64,000 bases of DNA from Chlorobiota bacterium (GTDB lineage: Bacteria > Bacteroidota > Ignavibacteria > Kapaibacteriales > UBA961), in contig BJGZ01000001.1 of NCBI GenBank assembly GCA_014191195.1, positions 248,001 through 312,000 on the forward strand, written 5' to 3'. Made by a program: the position numbers and the translations under genes. How positions within the stretch are numbered: the stretch's first letter is position 1; each line of letters begins with the position of its first letter. Shown here piece after piece: positions 9,668 through 17,717 of the stretch. The notes under the pieces were generated by a model, which was not told where the DNA came from, did not search any database, and worked only from the letters and a program-made list of their open reading frames with translations.

Positions 9668-9703
9668 GGGATTACCTTGATTGGTAATCCCATTTTTTTT
9701 TTG
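9668..9703 (+). terminator. Intrinsic terminator after Omp28-like copy 1
   Basis: GGGATTACC-TTGATT-GGTAATCCC forms a perfect 9-bp stem, followed by A and 11 T. It separates the tandem Omp28-like genes into independent transcripts unless there is read-through. Confidence 0.9.
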
Positions 9704-9753
9704 TAGTTTGTCATTAATTGAATAGTTCACAAATAATTCTGGAGAAATACAAT

Positions 9754-11964
9754 ATGAAAAGAGTTTTTACCCTTTTTATTTCGTTATGTGTATTGTTAGT
9801 TATACATGTAATCAATGCAAGTGCTCAAGCCCCAGTTAAAAGAGTTTTATTAGAACAATATACTGGCGCATGGTGTGGATGGTGCGTAGATGGTAGTGTG
9901 GTTGTGGAAGAATTGCTTGAATTGTATCCCGATCAAATGATTGGTGTTAAGATACATCAAGGTGATGGAATGGAAGTAAAAAACACAGTAGGAACAAAAA
10001 CAACTTCTATTATGGATACTTTGGGATCTTTTATTGCGGGCTATCCTAATGGAACAATAGACCGCGTAATGTTCAAAGGACAAGCCAAAGTTGGTGTCGA
10101 TAGAGGTGCTTGGAAATCATTTGTTGAACAACAAATGGCTAAGCCAGCTGAGGTAGATGTGCAAATCAAAAATGTGTCATTTGACAAAGCTACAAGAAAA
10201 ATTTCAGCTGATTTTGAAGCTACATTTGTTAAAACAGCTTCCGGTGATATCCGTGTAAATTTGATGGTTATCGAAAATAATGTTACAGGAAGTGGAGCAG
10301 CATATGACCAGGCTAATTATCTCAGTAATAGACCAGGTTATGAAGGAAATCCCTACTTCAATAAGCCAGCAAAAATTACAGGCTATGAACATAAGTCTGT
10401 AGTTCGTTCTTTCTTAGGTGGTGTATGGGGAATGAAAGGAATTATTCCTGCAGTAGCAGCAACAGCTACACCATATAAAACAACATTTACCTATACCTTA
10501 CCAGAAGGTTTTAATGAAAATAATATTACACTTGTTGGTGTAGTTCAAAAATATGGAACTGCCTCTACAGCAAAAGAAGTATTAAATGCAAATGAAGTAG
10601 GTTTAGTAAAATCAATAGCTAAAACAGAAACAGTTCTTCCAAATCCATATTTAAGCATAGCTAAAAATAATGAAGGAAATTCTGCAATTACAGTGAAAAA
10701 TCTAGGTTCAGCTTCAGCTACTGTAAGATTAGAAATTGATACAGAAAATTCAATAATTCCAGAAGGCTGGACAGCTTCATTAGAACCATCAGAAGTTGCT
10801 TTGGAAGCTGGCGGAAATGCTTCTGCAAGTGTAAAAATTAAAACAAATGATAAACAAGGTTATGCTAAAGTAATTGTGAAAGCAATTACAGAAGGTGATA
10901 ATGTATTTGCTAGAACAAGTAAAGGAATTGTTTATAATGTTACACCAGGCATGAAATATGTTATTTATGGCAAACATCAAAGATTGTCATTAAATTATGG
11001 ACAATATCTAGCATATAGAGGGCAAGAATTTATTGACAAAACAATAAATCTTCCTATTGATGCTGAATTAGCAAAAGCATATCCTCCTTCACAATATGAT
11101 TTAGCATTAGTTGCTGTAGATTTTGGTAGTAGAGGAGCTTTAGGTGGAAATGCAGGCTTTATATCATCTCTAAAATCAATGCTTGATGCTGGCGGTAAAG
11201 TAATGATAGCATCAGGATTAGAATTGTATTTTGGATTACAAGCTTCAAGTGCACAAACTACAAAAGACTTCTTCCAAAAGACAATTGGTGTTAGTTTAAA
11301 GAATACTCAACCAACACAAAGATTTACTTCTGATGCACAAACTGGTACAATTACAGCTGTAGATGCTTTCGGTTTTGCAGGTGTTACTGGTGATTATATT
11401 TCTGATGGAATTGATACTGAGCTTAATAAAGATGTTGAGCCAGATATTATGCCTTTCGCCTATTATACAGATGCTATGAAATTAAGTGCTGGTAGTACTG
11501 CAATTCCTATTTTCTCATTTGATGGCGACCTAACAAATATCGGTGGTGTGCGTTGGGAAAACGGTAATGCTCGTTTAGTTCTTTATACTTTTGATATGGA
11601 TGGTATGCAAAATCCAAAAATCAGAGAAACCATCATGAGCAGAACAATTAATTGGTTGTTATTAGGTGCAATGGATGTTAAAGAACAAGAAAACGACCAA
11701 TTATCTGTTAATGCAATGCCTAATCCATTCTCTACACATACTAAAGTTCAGTATACAGTAAAAGGAAATACTTCAGAAGTTATTTCAATGAAAATGTATG
11801 ATGTGTACGGTAATGAAGTGTACAATACAGGAAATGTTCATGCAGAACCAGGTACTCATGGATATACTGTAAATGCACAAGGCCTATCAACAGGTTCTTA
11901 TAGACTTGTTATTACATCACAATCAGGCAATGCTATTCAAATGCCATTGATGATAGTAAAATAA
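9754..11964 (+). CDS. T9SS-exported Omp28-like protein with thioredoxin motif (copy 2)
   Basis: The preferred start is ATG 9754, 9 bases after CTGGAG and directly before a signal peptide (MKRVFTLFISLCVLL ... SAQA). An upstream in-frame TTG at 9718 would add 12 unlikely residues. The 736-residue product shares the architecture of its upstream neighbour: thioredoxin-like domain with W-C-G-W-C (about residues 41-45), Ig-like segment with EGWTASLEPSEVALEAGG, alpha/beta domain, and C-terminal T9SS type-A domain ending MPLMIVK. The pair looks like an old tandem duplication, because the layout is shared but the residues differ extensively. The CxxC suggests disulfide or metal chemistry outside the cell, which is unproven. 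Confidence 0.85.
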   Translation: MKRVFTLFISLCVLLVIHVINASAQAPVKRVLLEQYTGAWCGWCVDGSVVVEELLELYPDQMIGVKIHQGDGMEVKNTVGTKTTSIMDTLGSFIAGYPNGTIDRVMFKGQAKVGVDRGAWKSFVEQQMAKPAEVDVQIKNVSFDKATRKISADFEATFVKTASGDIRVNLMVIENNVTGSGAAYDQANYLSNRPGYEGNPYFNKPAKITGYEHKSVVRSFLGGVWGMKGIIPAVAATATPYKTTFTYTLPEGFNENNITLVGVVQKYGTASTAKEVLNANEVGLVKSIAKTETVLPNPYLSIAKNNEGNSAITVKNLGSASATVRLEIDTENSIIPEGWTASLEPSEVALEAGGNASASVKIKTNDKQGYAKVIVKAITEGDNVFARTSKGIVYNVTPGMKYVIYGKHQRLSLNYGQYLAYRGQEFIDKTINLPIDAELAKAYPPSQYDLALVAVDFGSRGALGGNAGFISSLKSMLDAGGKVMIASGLELYFGLQASSAQTTKDFFQKTIGVSLKNTQPTQRFTSDAQTGTITAVDAFGFAGVTGDYISDGIDTELNKDVEPDIMPFAYYTDAMKLSAGSTAIPIFSFDGDLTNIGGVRWENGNARLVLYTFDMDGMQNPKIRETIMSRTINWLLLGAMDVKEQENDQLSVNAMPNPFSTHTKVQYTVKGNTSEVISMKMYDVYGNEVYNTGNVHAEPGTHGYTVNAQGLSTGSYRLVITSQSGNAIQMPLMIVK

Positions 11965-11990
11965 TGTTTGTTTAGAAACATATTGTTACG

Positions 11991-12030
11991 GAAAAGCCGA
12001 TATTTTGAAAGAAATATCGGCTTTTCTTTT
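11991..12030 (+). terminator. Intrinsic terminator after Omp28-like copy 2
   Basis: GAAAAGCCGATATTT-TGAAAG-AAATATCGGCTTTTC is a perfect 15-bp stem followed by TTTT. It isolates the downstream nuoE transcript. Confidence 0.92.
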
Positions 12031-12073
12031 ATATAGATTTTGTAAAAAAAGTAAAGAATAGAAAGAGGTTTTG

Positions 12074-12081
12074 TATTTTTG
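12074..12081 (+). promoter_or_regulatory. Possible -7 promoter element for nuoE
   Basis: TATTTTTG matches the Bacteroidota -7 consensus TAnnTTTG exactly and lies 50 bases before the nuoE start. No TTTG -33 element is found at the usual 19-base spacing, so this is weak. Confidence 0.3.
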
Positions 12082-12131
12082 CTTACAATCTTGAAAAAGG
12101 ATTTAATTACACTGATTAATAAGTATTTGAT

Positions 12132-12611
12132 ATGACACAAGAAATCAAATTTTCACAAGAAGAATTAGCCGAGATTGAACGTCTAAAGGCACAATACCCA
12201 GAACCTAAAGCTGCAATTATGCCTGTGCTTTGGATGGCCCAACATAAATTTGGTTGGTTGTCAGAAGACGTTATGAAAGAAGTTGGCAATATTATGAATC
12301 TTCCATTTTCTCATGTAAAAGGTGTAGCAACTTTCTACACCATGTACTTTAAGAAACCTATGGGCAAATTACATGTTCAGGTATGTACAAATGTATCGTG
12401 CATGCTTAGAGGTGGAGAAGAAATATATCATCAATTGTGCGAGAAATATGGCATTGGTCATAATGAAAGAACAGAAGATGGTAAGATATCATTAGAAGAA
12501 GTAGAATGTATGGGCGCATGTGGTGGTGCACCAATGATAGCTATAAATGAAGATTTTCATGAAAATGTTACGCTGAAAGACGTATTGACCTTAATTGACA
12601 GTGCAGCTTAA
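12132..12611 (+). CDS. nuoE: NADH-quinone oxidoreductase subunit E (24-kDa [2Fe-2S] protein)
   Basis: The 159-residue protein is a normal-length NuoE. The four cluster ligands are C85 and C90 (VCTNVSC) and C126 and C130 (ECMGAC) of the thioredoxin-fold ferredoxin, after a helical N-terminal region (HKFGWLSED). In complex I the N1a cluster sits beside the FMN subunit NuoF. Here nuoE is not accompanied by nuoF or other nuo genes. It could serve complex I encoded elsewhere or an NAD-linked hydrogenase or formate dehydrogenase with the same diaphorase module. It is followed after 4 bases by a rhomboid-like gene and then zapA, a probable operon of unrelated functions. Confidence 0.92.
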   Translation: MTQEIKFSQEELAEIERLKAQYPEPKAAIMPVLWMAQHKFGWLSEDVMKEVGNIMNLPFSHVKGVATFYTMYFKKPMGKLHVQVCTNVSCMLRGGEEIYHQLCEKYGIGHNERTEDGKISLEEVECMGACGGAPMIAINEDFHENVTLKDVLTLIDSAA

Positions 12612-12615
12612 TCCT

Positions 12616-13494
12616 ATGAAATCAATATTGACATATATACCAATAAAGACAAATCATATACTATTGATTATGTGTACAGTTTTTGTTTCTAGTGTATTGT
12701 CTAATTATTCTTTGCCAATTCATTTAATGCTTTATCCTCAACAAGTAATTCATGATTTTGAATGGTGGCGATTAATAACACATTTAGTAGCAGTTAATGA
12801 TTGGTCTTTAGCATTAACATCATTATTAATTCTGATGTGGATAGGAACTGAAATAGAGTCTTTTACCCATAAATCTCTATTCTCAATTGGCCTATTATCA
12901 AGTGCATTTGTATTTGGATTACTATATGCACTATTGCCTATAAACAGTCCATCAATCGGAGCTGGGCTTTTTTCTATCTTATATTGTTCTTCTTTATGCC
13001 TAATCTTATTAAAAAATGAGGGTGTGCAATTAGGAACATTTAAAAAGATAAAATTAACAATAGCTTCTACATTAATTATTGGATTGTCAATAGTTTATCT
13101 TACGATAGGTTTTTTTTCAGTAGAAGTTGATTTTGTATATAAGGCTTCTATAGAAATAGGATGTGGATTATTAAGTGGTGGTGTTGTAGGATTGTATTGG
13201 AACTGGAAGAATAAAAAACATATAGCAACTTTATCAGCTCATAAGAAAAAAATATTTGCACATTCCGAATTGAATATTCCAGTAAAAGCAAAACAAATGA
13301 TAAGTGATACATATTTTTCTATTCAGGAAGTTTCTATGTCATCCTCACAGCATAATAATGCTACAGCAGATACTATTGAATCTATGGATGATACTGAAAA
13401 ACTTAATATTATATTAGAAAAGATTCATGTAGAAAGCATTGAATCTCTAACTCAAGAAGAAATTAACTTTCTAAAGAAGTATTCTGAGTCTTAA
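12616..13494 (+). CDS. Rhomboid-family membrane protein lacking catalytic residues
   Basis: The start is set at ATG 12616, because a TTG at 12595 would overlap nuoE. The 292-residue protein has about six membrane helices, the rhomboid WWRLITH segment near residues 50-56 and GTEIE near 77-81. A cytosolic tail ends in the KLNIILEKI ... SLTQEEINFLKKYS motif shared by Bacteroidota rhomboids (DUF6576-like). The serine-protease motif GxSG is replaced by SIGAG (113-117), and the last helix has GCGLLSGGVVG where the catalytic histidine should be. It is therefore probably an inactive rhomboid that binds or traffics membrane proteins. Misalignment of these divergent helices is the main risk. Confidence 0.75.
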   Translation: MKSILTYIPIKTNHILLIMCTVFVSSVLSNYSLPIHLMLYPQQVIHDFEWWRLITHLVAVNDWSLALTSLLILMWIGTEIESFTHKSLFSIGLLSSAFVFGLLYALLPINSPSIGAGLFSILYCSSLCLILLKNEGVQLGTFKKIKLTIASTLIIGLSIVYLTIGFFSVEVDFVYKASIEIGCGLLSGGVVGLYWNWKNKKHIATLSAHKKKIFAHSELNIPVKAKQMISDTYFSIQEVSMSSSQHNNATADTIESMDDTEKLNIILEKIHVESIESLTQEEINFLKKYSES

Positions 13495-13523
13495 TTTATT
13501 TAATGATTTTTATCTTTAATACA

Positions 13524-13805
13524 ATGTCTAATCAAGTTAAAGTTTCAATAGGCGGAAAAGAATTCACACTGAGAGGTGAAAATGAATTCAAAATTAAGCA
13601 CTGTGCACAGGAAGTTGACCAACAGTTAAAAACATTGCAAGGTACACTCACTGATCAATCAACGCAAACATTGTCACTAGTTGCAGCGCTTAACTTAGCA
13701 GAACAAAAGTTTGAATTACAAGAACAAGTAAATAAATCTCATAATAGATTTTTATCAGAAATCAAAAAAATGACAGCATTTATTAATCAAAGTATACAAT
13801 CGTAA
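13524..13805 (+). CDS. zapA: Cell division protein ZapA
   Basis: The small coiled-coil protein binds FtsZ filaments and stabilises the Z ring. ATG 13524 (MSNQVKVSIGGKEFTLRG) gives 93 residues and the standard ZapA beginning; an in-frame ATG at 13503 would add seven hydrophobic residues not expected in the family. The N-terminal globular half is followed by a helical dimerisation segment (about 50-90). Its position before a structured RNA and rny matches the zapA-6S RNA arrangement known in many bacteria. It is about 9-30 bases downstream of the rhomboid-like gene and likely cotranscribed with it. Confidence 0.88.
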   Translation: MSNQVKVSIGGKEFTLRGENEFKIKHCAQEVDQQLKTLQGTLTDQSTQTLSLVAALNLAEQKFELQEQVNKSHNRFLSEIKKMTAFINQSIQS

Positions 13806-13819
13806 AACATTATATACAC

Positions 13820-13827
13820 TGATTTTG
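13820..13827 (+). promoter_or_regulatory. Possible -7 element of the 6S-like RNA
   Basis: TGATTTTG differs by one base from TAnnTTTG and ends 7 bases before the first base of the RNA closing stem, a fitting distance for a transcription start. No clear -33 element is seen. Confidence 0.35.
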
Positions 13828-13834
13828 ACATATG

Positions 13835-14085
13835 CCGCTTTATACTTTTATGTTACACGTCATTAAAAAGAACTTATAAATGAAATCATAGGGATCAGAC
13901 TCTTTATATAAATTACAGGCCTCGCCGATACTTATCGGAATTTTCGTACTCAATAGAATACAACTGAAAATTCAGTGGAAGTAAAATATATAAAGGATGA
14001 AACCCACCGTGTGTGAAGAGAGTTCTTTCGTCTCGTCTTCGGCATGCATCGAAAGATGCCATGAAAAGTATGAAGCGGTTTTTTT
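13835..14085 (+). ncRNA. ssrS: 6S-like regulatory RNA between zapA and rny
   Basis: The 387-base gap contains about 250 bases that fold into a long rod. The 5' segment CCGCTTTATACTTTTATG (13835-13852) pairs with CATGAAAAGTATGAAGCGG (14060-14078) in a stem of about 18 bp directly followed by seven T, so the closing stem doubles as terminator. Inside are AAAGAACT/AGTTCTTT (13867-13874 with 14021-14028), then a large open region, then CTTTATATA/TATATAAAG (13902-13910 with 13987-13995). Small hairpins lie at 13925-13938, 13962-13975 and 14045-14058. Closing stem, central bubble and terminal arm plus the zapA-rny location fit 6S RNA, which binds RNA polymerase holoenzyme. At about 250 nt it is longer than the usual 160-200 nt. 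Confidence 0.72.
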
Positions 14086-14192
14086 AACATAAAACATTTA
14101 CTATATATTATCCTGTTATGTGCGCAGCATATGAAGGATGCTTTAAAACGCAAGGGCGTTACAATGACTTAAGAGTAAGGATACATTAATTT

Positions 14193-15776
14193 ATGAGTGA
14201 AATACAAATTATCGCATTAAGTATCGTTGGTTTTGCTGTAGGATTTACTCTGGCATATTTTGCCGGAAATAAGATGGCAAAATCAAAGATTGAAGAAGCC
14301 GAAGAAAGAAAAAAACTACTTATTGAAGATGCAGCTAAAGAAGCAGCAACATTAAAAAAAGAAAAGCTTTTAGAGGTCAAAGAAGAATGGCATAAGAACA
14401 GACAAGAATTTGAAGCAGAAACACAAGACAGAAGGAACAAAATAAAATCTTCTGAACATCAACTTTCTCAAAGAGAAGAATCTATCGAGAATAAACTTGA
14501 GCTTATAACAAGAAAAGAAAAATTTATTCAACAAGCTGAAGGTACTTTTCAACAAAGAGAAGAAGAATTTAAAACAAAAGAACAATCATTAGTTCAACGT
14601 ACAAAACAGATTGATCAAGCCTTTGAAGAACAAACAGCTCGTTTAGAAAGAATTACTGGTATGACCCGTGATGATGCAAAAAAGTATCTAATGGAGAATA
14701 TGGTTAATGAAGCTAAATCTGAAGCTGCGCAAATGGTTAAAGATGTTCGTGATGAAGCAAAAATACATGCACATAAAGAAGCACAAAAACTAATCGTACA
14801 AGCAATTCAAAGAACTGCTTCAGATCATTGTGTAGAAACTACAGTTTCTGTTGTGAATTTAGCAAGTGAAGAAATGAAAGGTAGAATTATTGGTAGAGAA
14901 GGAAGAAATATTCGTGCATTTGAAGCAGCAACAGGTATAGACCTTATCATAGATGATACACCAGAAGCAGTTGTAATTTCAGGTTTTGACCCATTTAGAA
15001 GAGAAGTTGCTCGTGTGGCTTTAGAACGCTTGATGTCCGATGGAAGAATTCATCCTGCACGTATTGAAGAAGTAGTAGAAAAAGCCAAAAAAGAGCTAGA
15101 AGAAGAAATTATTCGCGTTGGTGAATCTGCATTATTGGAATTAAATATTCACAATATGCATCCTGAATTGATTCGTCATATTGGTAAAATGAAATATCGT
15201 TCTAGTTATGGACAAAACTTATTGCACCATTCTATAGAAGTTGGATTTTTATGTGGTGTAATGGCAGTTGAGCTAGGACTAGATGTAAATATGGCAAAAA
15301 GGGCAGGTTTGCTTCATGATATCGGTAAATGCGTTGATAGAAATATCGAAGGTCCACATGCATTATTGGGATATGATCTAGCTAAAAAATATCGTGAACA
15401 TCCAGTAATTTGTAATGCAATCGGTGCTCATCACGAAGATATGGAAATGGAAACAGCAATTGCTGTTATCGTTCAAGCTTCCGATAGTATAAGTGGTGCC
15501 CGCCCTGGAGCTAGACGTGAATCGGTTGAGAATTATGTGAAACGTTTAGAAAAATTAGAAGAATTAGCTAATGCATTCGAAGGAGTAACCAAAACTTTTG
15601 CTATTCAAGCTGGGCGCGAAGTAAGAGTGATTGTAGAACCAGATAGAGTAGATGATTTAAGAGCAGATCAAATTGCACATGATTTAGCCTCTCAGATAGA
15701 AAATTCTATGGAATATCCTGGACAAATCAAAGTAGTTGTTATCAGAGAAAGACGAAGCATGTCTTTAGCAAAGTAA
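14193..15776 (+). CDS. rny: Ribonuclease Y
   Basis: The 527-residue protein is full length: an N-terminal membrane helix (about 5-23), a long charged coiled coil (about 30-205), a KH RNA-binding domain with GRIIGREGRNIRAFE, and an HD phosphohydrolase domain with LLHDIGK and AIGAHHED. RNase Y is a membrane-anchored endoribonuclease that starts mRNA decay. The gene begins about 108 bases after the T-run of the upstream 6S-like RNA, so it probably has its own promoter or receives read-through. ymdB, a frequent genomic partner of rny, is present 8 kb downstream rather than adjacent. Confidence 0.95.
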   Translation: MSEIQIIALSIVGFAVGFTLAYFAGNKMAKSKIEEAEERKKLLIEDAAKEAATLKKEKLLEVKEEWHKNRQEFEAETQDRRNKIKSSEHQLSQREESIENKLELITRKEKFIQQAEGTFQQREEEFKTKEQSLVQRTKQIDQAFEEQTARLERITGMTRDDAKKYLMENMVNEAKSEAAQMVKDVRDEAKIHAHKEAQKLIVQAIQRTASDHCVETTVSVVNLASEEMKGRIIGREGRNIRAFEAATGIDLIIDDTPEAVVISGFDPFRREVARVALERLMSDGRIHPARIEEVVEKAKKELEEEIIRVGESALLELNIHNMHPELIRHIGKMKYRSSYGQNLLHHSIEVGFLCGVMAVELGLDVNMAKRAGLLHDIGKCVDRNIEGPHALLGYDLAKKYREHPVICNAIGAHHEDMEMETAIAVIVQASDSISGARPGARRESVENYVKRLEKLEELANAFEGVTKTFAIQAGREVRVIVEPDRVDDLRADQIAHDLASQIENSMEYPGQIKVVVIRERRSMSLAK

Positions 15777-15809
15777 ATTCAACATTCATTAGAATACAGG
15801 ATAGAAATA

Positions 15810-16985
15810 ATGTCTTCTACATTTATTATATCGGCCAAAAGAACCCCCATTGGTGCATTTTTAGGTTCTCTTTCAACTTTTACAGCACCACAATTAGGTT
15901 CTATTGCCATTAAAGCAGCAATCGATGCAGCTGGTTTGCCATTAGATGCAGTTAGCGAAGTTATTATGGGTAATGTATTAACTGCTGGCGTTGGCCAAGC
16001 ACCTGCAAGGCAAGCTGCTTTGGGTGCTGGCATTCCTGATAGTGTTCCTTGTATGACAATCAATAAAGTGTGTGGAAGTGGTCTTAAAGCAGTTATGCTA
16101 GCAGATCAAGCAATTCGATGCGGAGATGCAGAGATTGTTATTGCTGGTGGACAAGAGTCAATGACAAATGCCCCATATTTATTGCCGAAGGGAAGAACTG
16201 GATATAGATATGGAAATGGACAAGTAATAGATTCGATGCAATATGACGGATTAACTGATGCTTATCAATTCCAGCCAATGGGTGATTTTGCTGAAGATTG
16301 TGCATCTGATTGTAATATAACCCGATCTATGCAAGATGAATATGCGATTATGAGTTATCAAAGAGCAATTGAAGCCCAAAAGTCTGGTGCTTTTATTAAT
16401 GAAATTGTTCCTGTTCTGATACAAGATAAAAAAGGTGTAATTTCAATAGATACTGATGAAGAACCAGGAAAAGTACGTTTTGATAAAATTCCTGATTTAA
16501 AACCAGTTTTTAAAAAAGATGGTACAGTTACGGCCGCAAATGCAAGTTCTATAGATGATGGTGCAGCTGCAATTGTATTAGCTTCCCAATCTGCAGTTCA
16601 AAAGCATGGATTACATCCTATTGCACGAATAGTTGCACAAGTATCTTTTGCCCATAAACCACAAGATTTTAATACTGCACCAATTGAAGCAATTAAAAAA
16701 GTATTAGAAAAAGCACATCTTACAATTGAACAAATCGATTTATTCGAAGTAAATGAAGCTTTTGCTGTTACAGCATTATCAGCTAAAAATCAATTAGATA
16801 TTCCATTAGAAAAAATGAATATAAATGGTGGTGCTATTGCTTTAGGACATCCAATAGGAGCATCCGGTGCAAGAGTTTTTACAACATTGCTGCATGCTTT
16901 AAAAAATAATAATAAAAAATATGGTTTAGCCACCCTTTGTATTGGTGGTGGTGAAGCTAGTGCTGTTATAGTAGAAGCACTATAG
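15810..16985 (+). CDS. Acetyl-CoA C-acyltransferase (thiolase)
   Basis: The 391-residue enzyme condenses or cleaves acyl-CoA and acetyl-CoA. The nucleophile is C88 in NKVCGSGLKAV. The other active-site blocks are NEAFAVTA, the His-containing GGAIALGHPIGASGAR, and the C-terminal catalytic CIGGGEASAVIVEAL, where the usual GGGQG/GGGMG is GGGEA. The size fits biosynthetic acetoacetyl-CoA thiolases (atoB/phaA type), but degradative thiolases such as PaaJ look alike. The gene follows rny by 33 bases in the same direction and has its own terminator. paaD and paaG elsewhere in the window leave a phenylacetate role open. Confidence 0.92.
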   Translation: MSSTFIISAKRTPIGAFLGSLSTFTAPQLGSIAIKAAIDAAGLPLDAVSEVIMGNVLTAGVGQAPARQAALGAGIPDSVPCMTINKVCGSGLKAVMLADQAIRCGDAEIVIAGGQESMTNAPYLLPKGRTGYRYGNGQVIDSMQYDGLTDAYQFQPMGDFAEDCASDCNITRSMQDEYAIMSYQRAIEAQKSGAFINEIVPVLIQDKKGVISIDTDEEPGKVRFDKIPDLKPVFKKDGTVTAANASSIDDGAAAIVLASQSAVQKHGLHPIARIVAQVSFAHKPQDFNTAPIEAIKKVLEKAHLTIEQIDLFEVNEAFAVTALSAKNQLDIPLEKMNINGGAIALGHPIGASGARVFTTLLHALKNNNKKYGLATLCIGGGEASAVIVEAL

Positions 16986-17005
16986 ATAAAAAACAAAAGA
17001 ATAAT

Positions 17006-17039
17006 GGCAGTCTTTGACATAAGGACTGCCTTTTTTTTT
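17006..17039 (+). terminator. Intrinsic terminator after the thiolase gene
   Basis: GGCAGTC and GACTGCC pair around an 11-base loop, with nine T following. Confidence 0.88.
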
Positions 17040-17058
17040 CTTATCGTTACAATGAATT

Positions 17059-17715
17059 ATGAATCAGATCATATCAATGTTTAAGCAGTTTGATACAGAA
17101 TCAATGTATTCTAATTCTGCTTCATTTACCGATAGAATTAATCATGAAAAACTTGCTTTTACTAGATTTCAGTCTATGGATTATGCCCAGTATAAATCCC
17201 TTAGAATTGCATATTTATTAGAAGAAATATCTACAGAAAATTCTGCATTGAAATCCTCGATAATAGAGTATGTTTCTGCTTTTAGGCCTTCGATTGCGAT
17301 TTATGCTGGATCTTTCAATCCATTTCATCTAGGACATTTAAATATTGTTCATAAAGCTTCAACTATCTTTGATAAAGTTATTATCGCAAGAGGGATTAAT
17401 CCTGAAAAAGAAAGTTCAATAGATCAATGGGCTAGCGAACTTATTTCAGGATATCAAATTCTAGATTTCAAAGGTTTATTAACAGATATTATTAAAGAAC
17501 AAAGTATCAGTGCTAATATTACTTTGGTGAAGGGATTAAGAAATGGGGATGACTTAGATTATGAAGTAAATCAATTAAGATTTATGGAAGAAATGTATCC
17601 TGAGTTAAAGGCAGTTTTTATTCAATGTAATAAAGAATATGAACATATCTCTTCATCTTCTTTAAGGAATTTAGAGAGAATCCAAATAGGTCTGAGCAAA
17701 AAATATATTCCCTGA
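17059..17715 (+). CDS. coaD: Phosphopantetheine adenylyltransferase with N-terminal extension
   Basis: The catalytic domain begins near residue 77: AIYAGSFNPFHLGHLNIV carries the nucleotidyltransferase (H/T)xGH motif (H90-x-G-H93), KGLRNGDDLDYE matches the CoaD RG-x-DxxYE block, and YEHISSSSLRNL holds the C-terminal ISSS loop. CoaD makes dephospho-CoA from ATP and phosphopantetheine. Bacterial CoaD is normally about 160 residues and begins directly at this motif. Here about 76 residues precede it and the C-terminus is shorter than usual. The extension is open, uses normal codons and contains no second gene. The substrate could differ, as related cytidylyl- and adenylyltransferases share the motif. 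The end lies 2 bases from the convergent ldcA. Confidence 0.75.
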   Translation: MNQIISMFKQFDTESMYSNSASFTDRINHEKLAFTRFQSMDYAQYKSLRIAYLLEEISTENSALKSSIIEYVSAFRPSIAIYAGSFNPFHLGHLNIVHKASTIFDKVIIARGINPEKESSIDQWASELISGYQILDFKGLLTDIIKEQSISANITLVKGLRNGDDLDYEVNQLRFMEEMYPELKAVFIQCNKEYEHISSSSLRNLERIQIGLSKKYIP

Positions 17716-17717
17716 TT

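Noticed and set aside
7484-11964. Frameshift or single broken gene joining the two Omp28-like proteins
   Set aside because: Each has its own signal peptide, its own T9SS domain and a strong terminator between them, so they are two complete genes.
14186-14585. Minus-strand frames rich in Ser/Phe/Leu opposite the start of rny
   Set aside because: They are the complement of the lysine- and glutamate-rich coiled coil of RNase Y and have no ribosome site or family resemblance.
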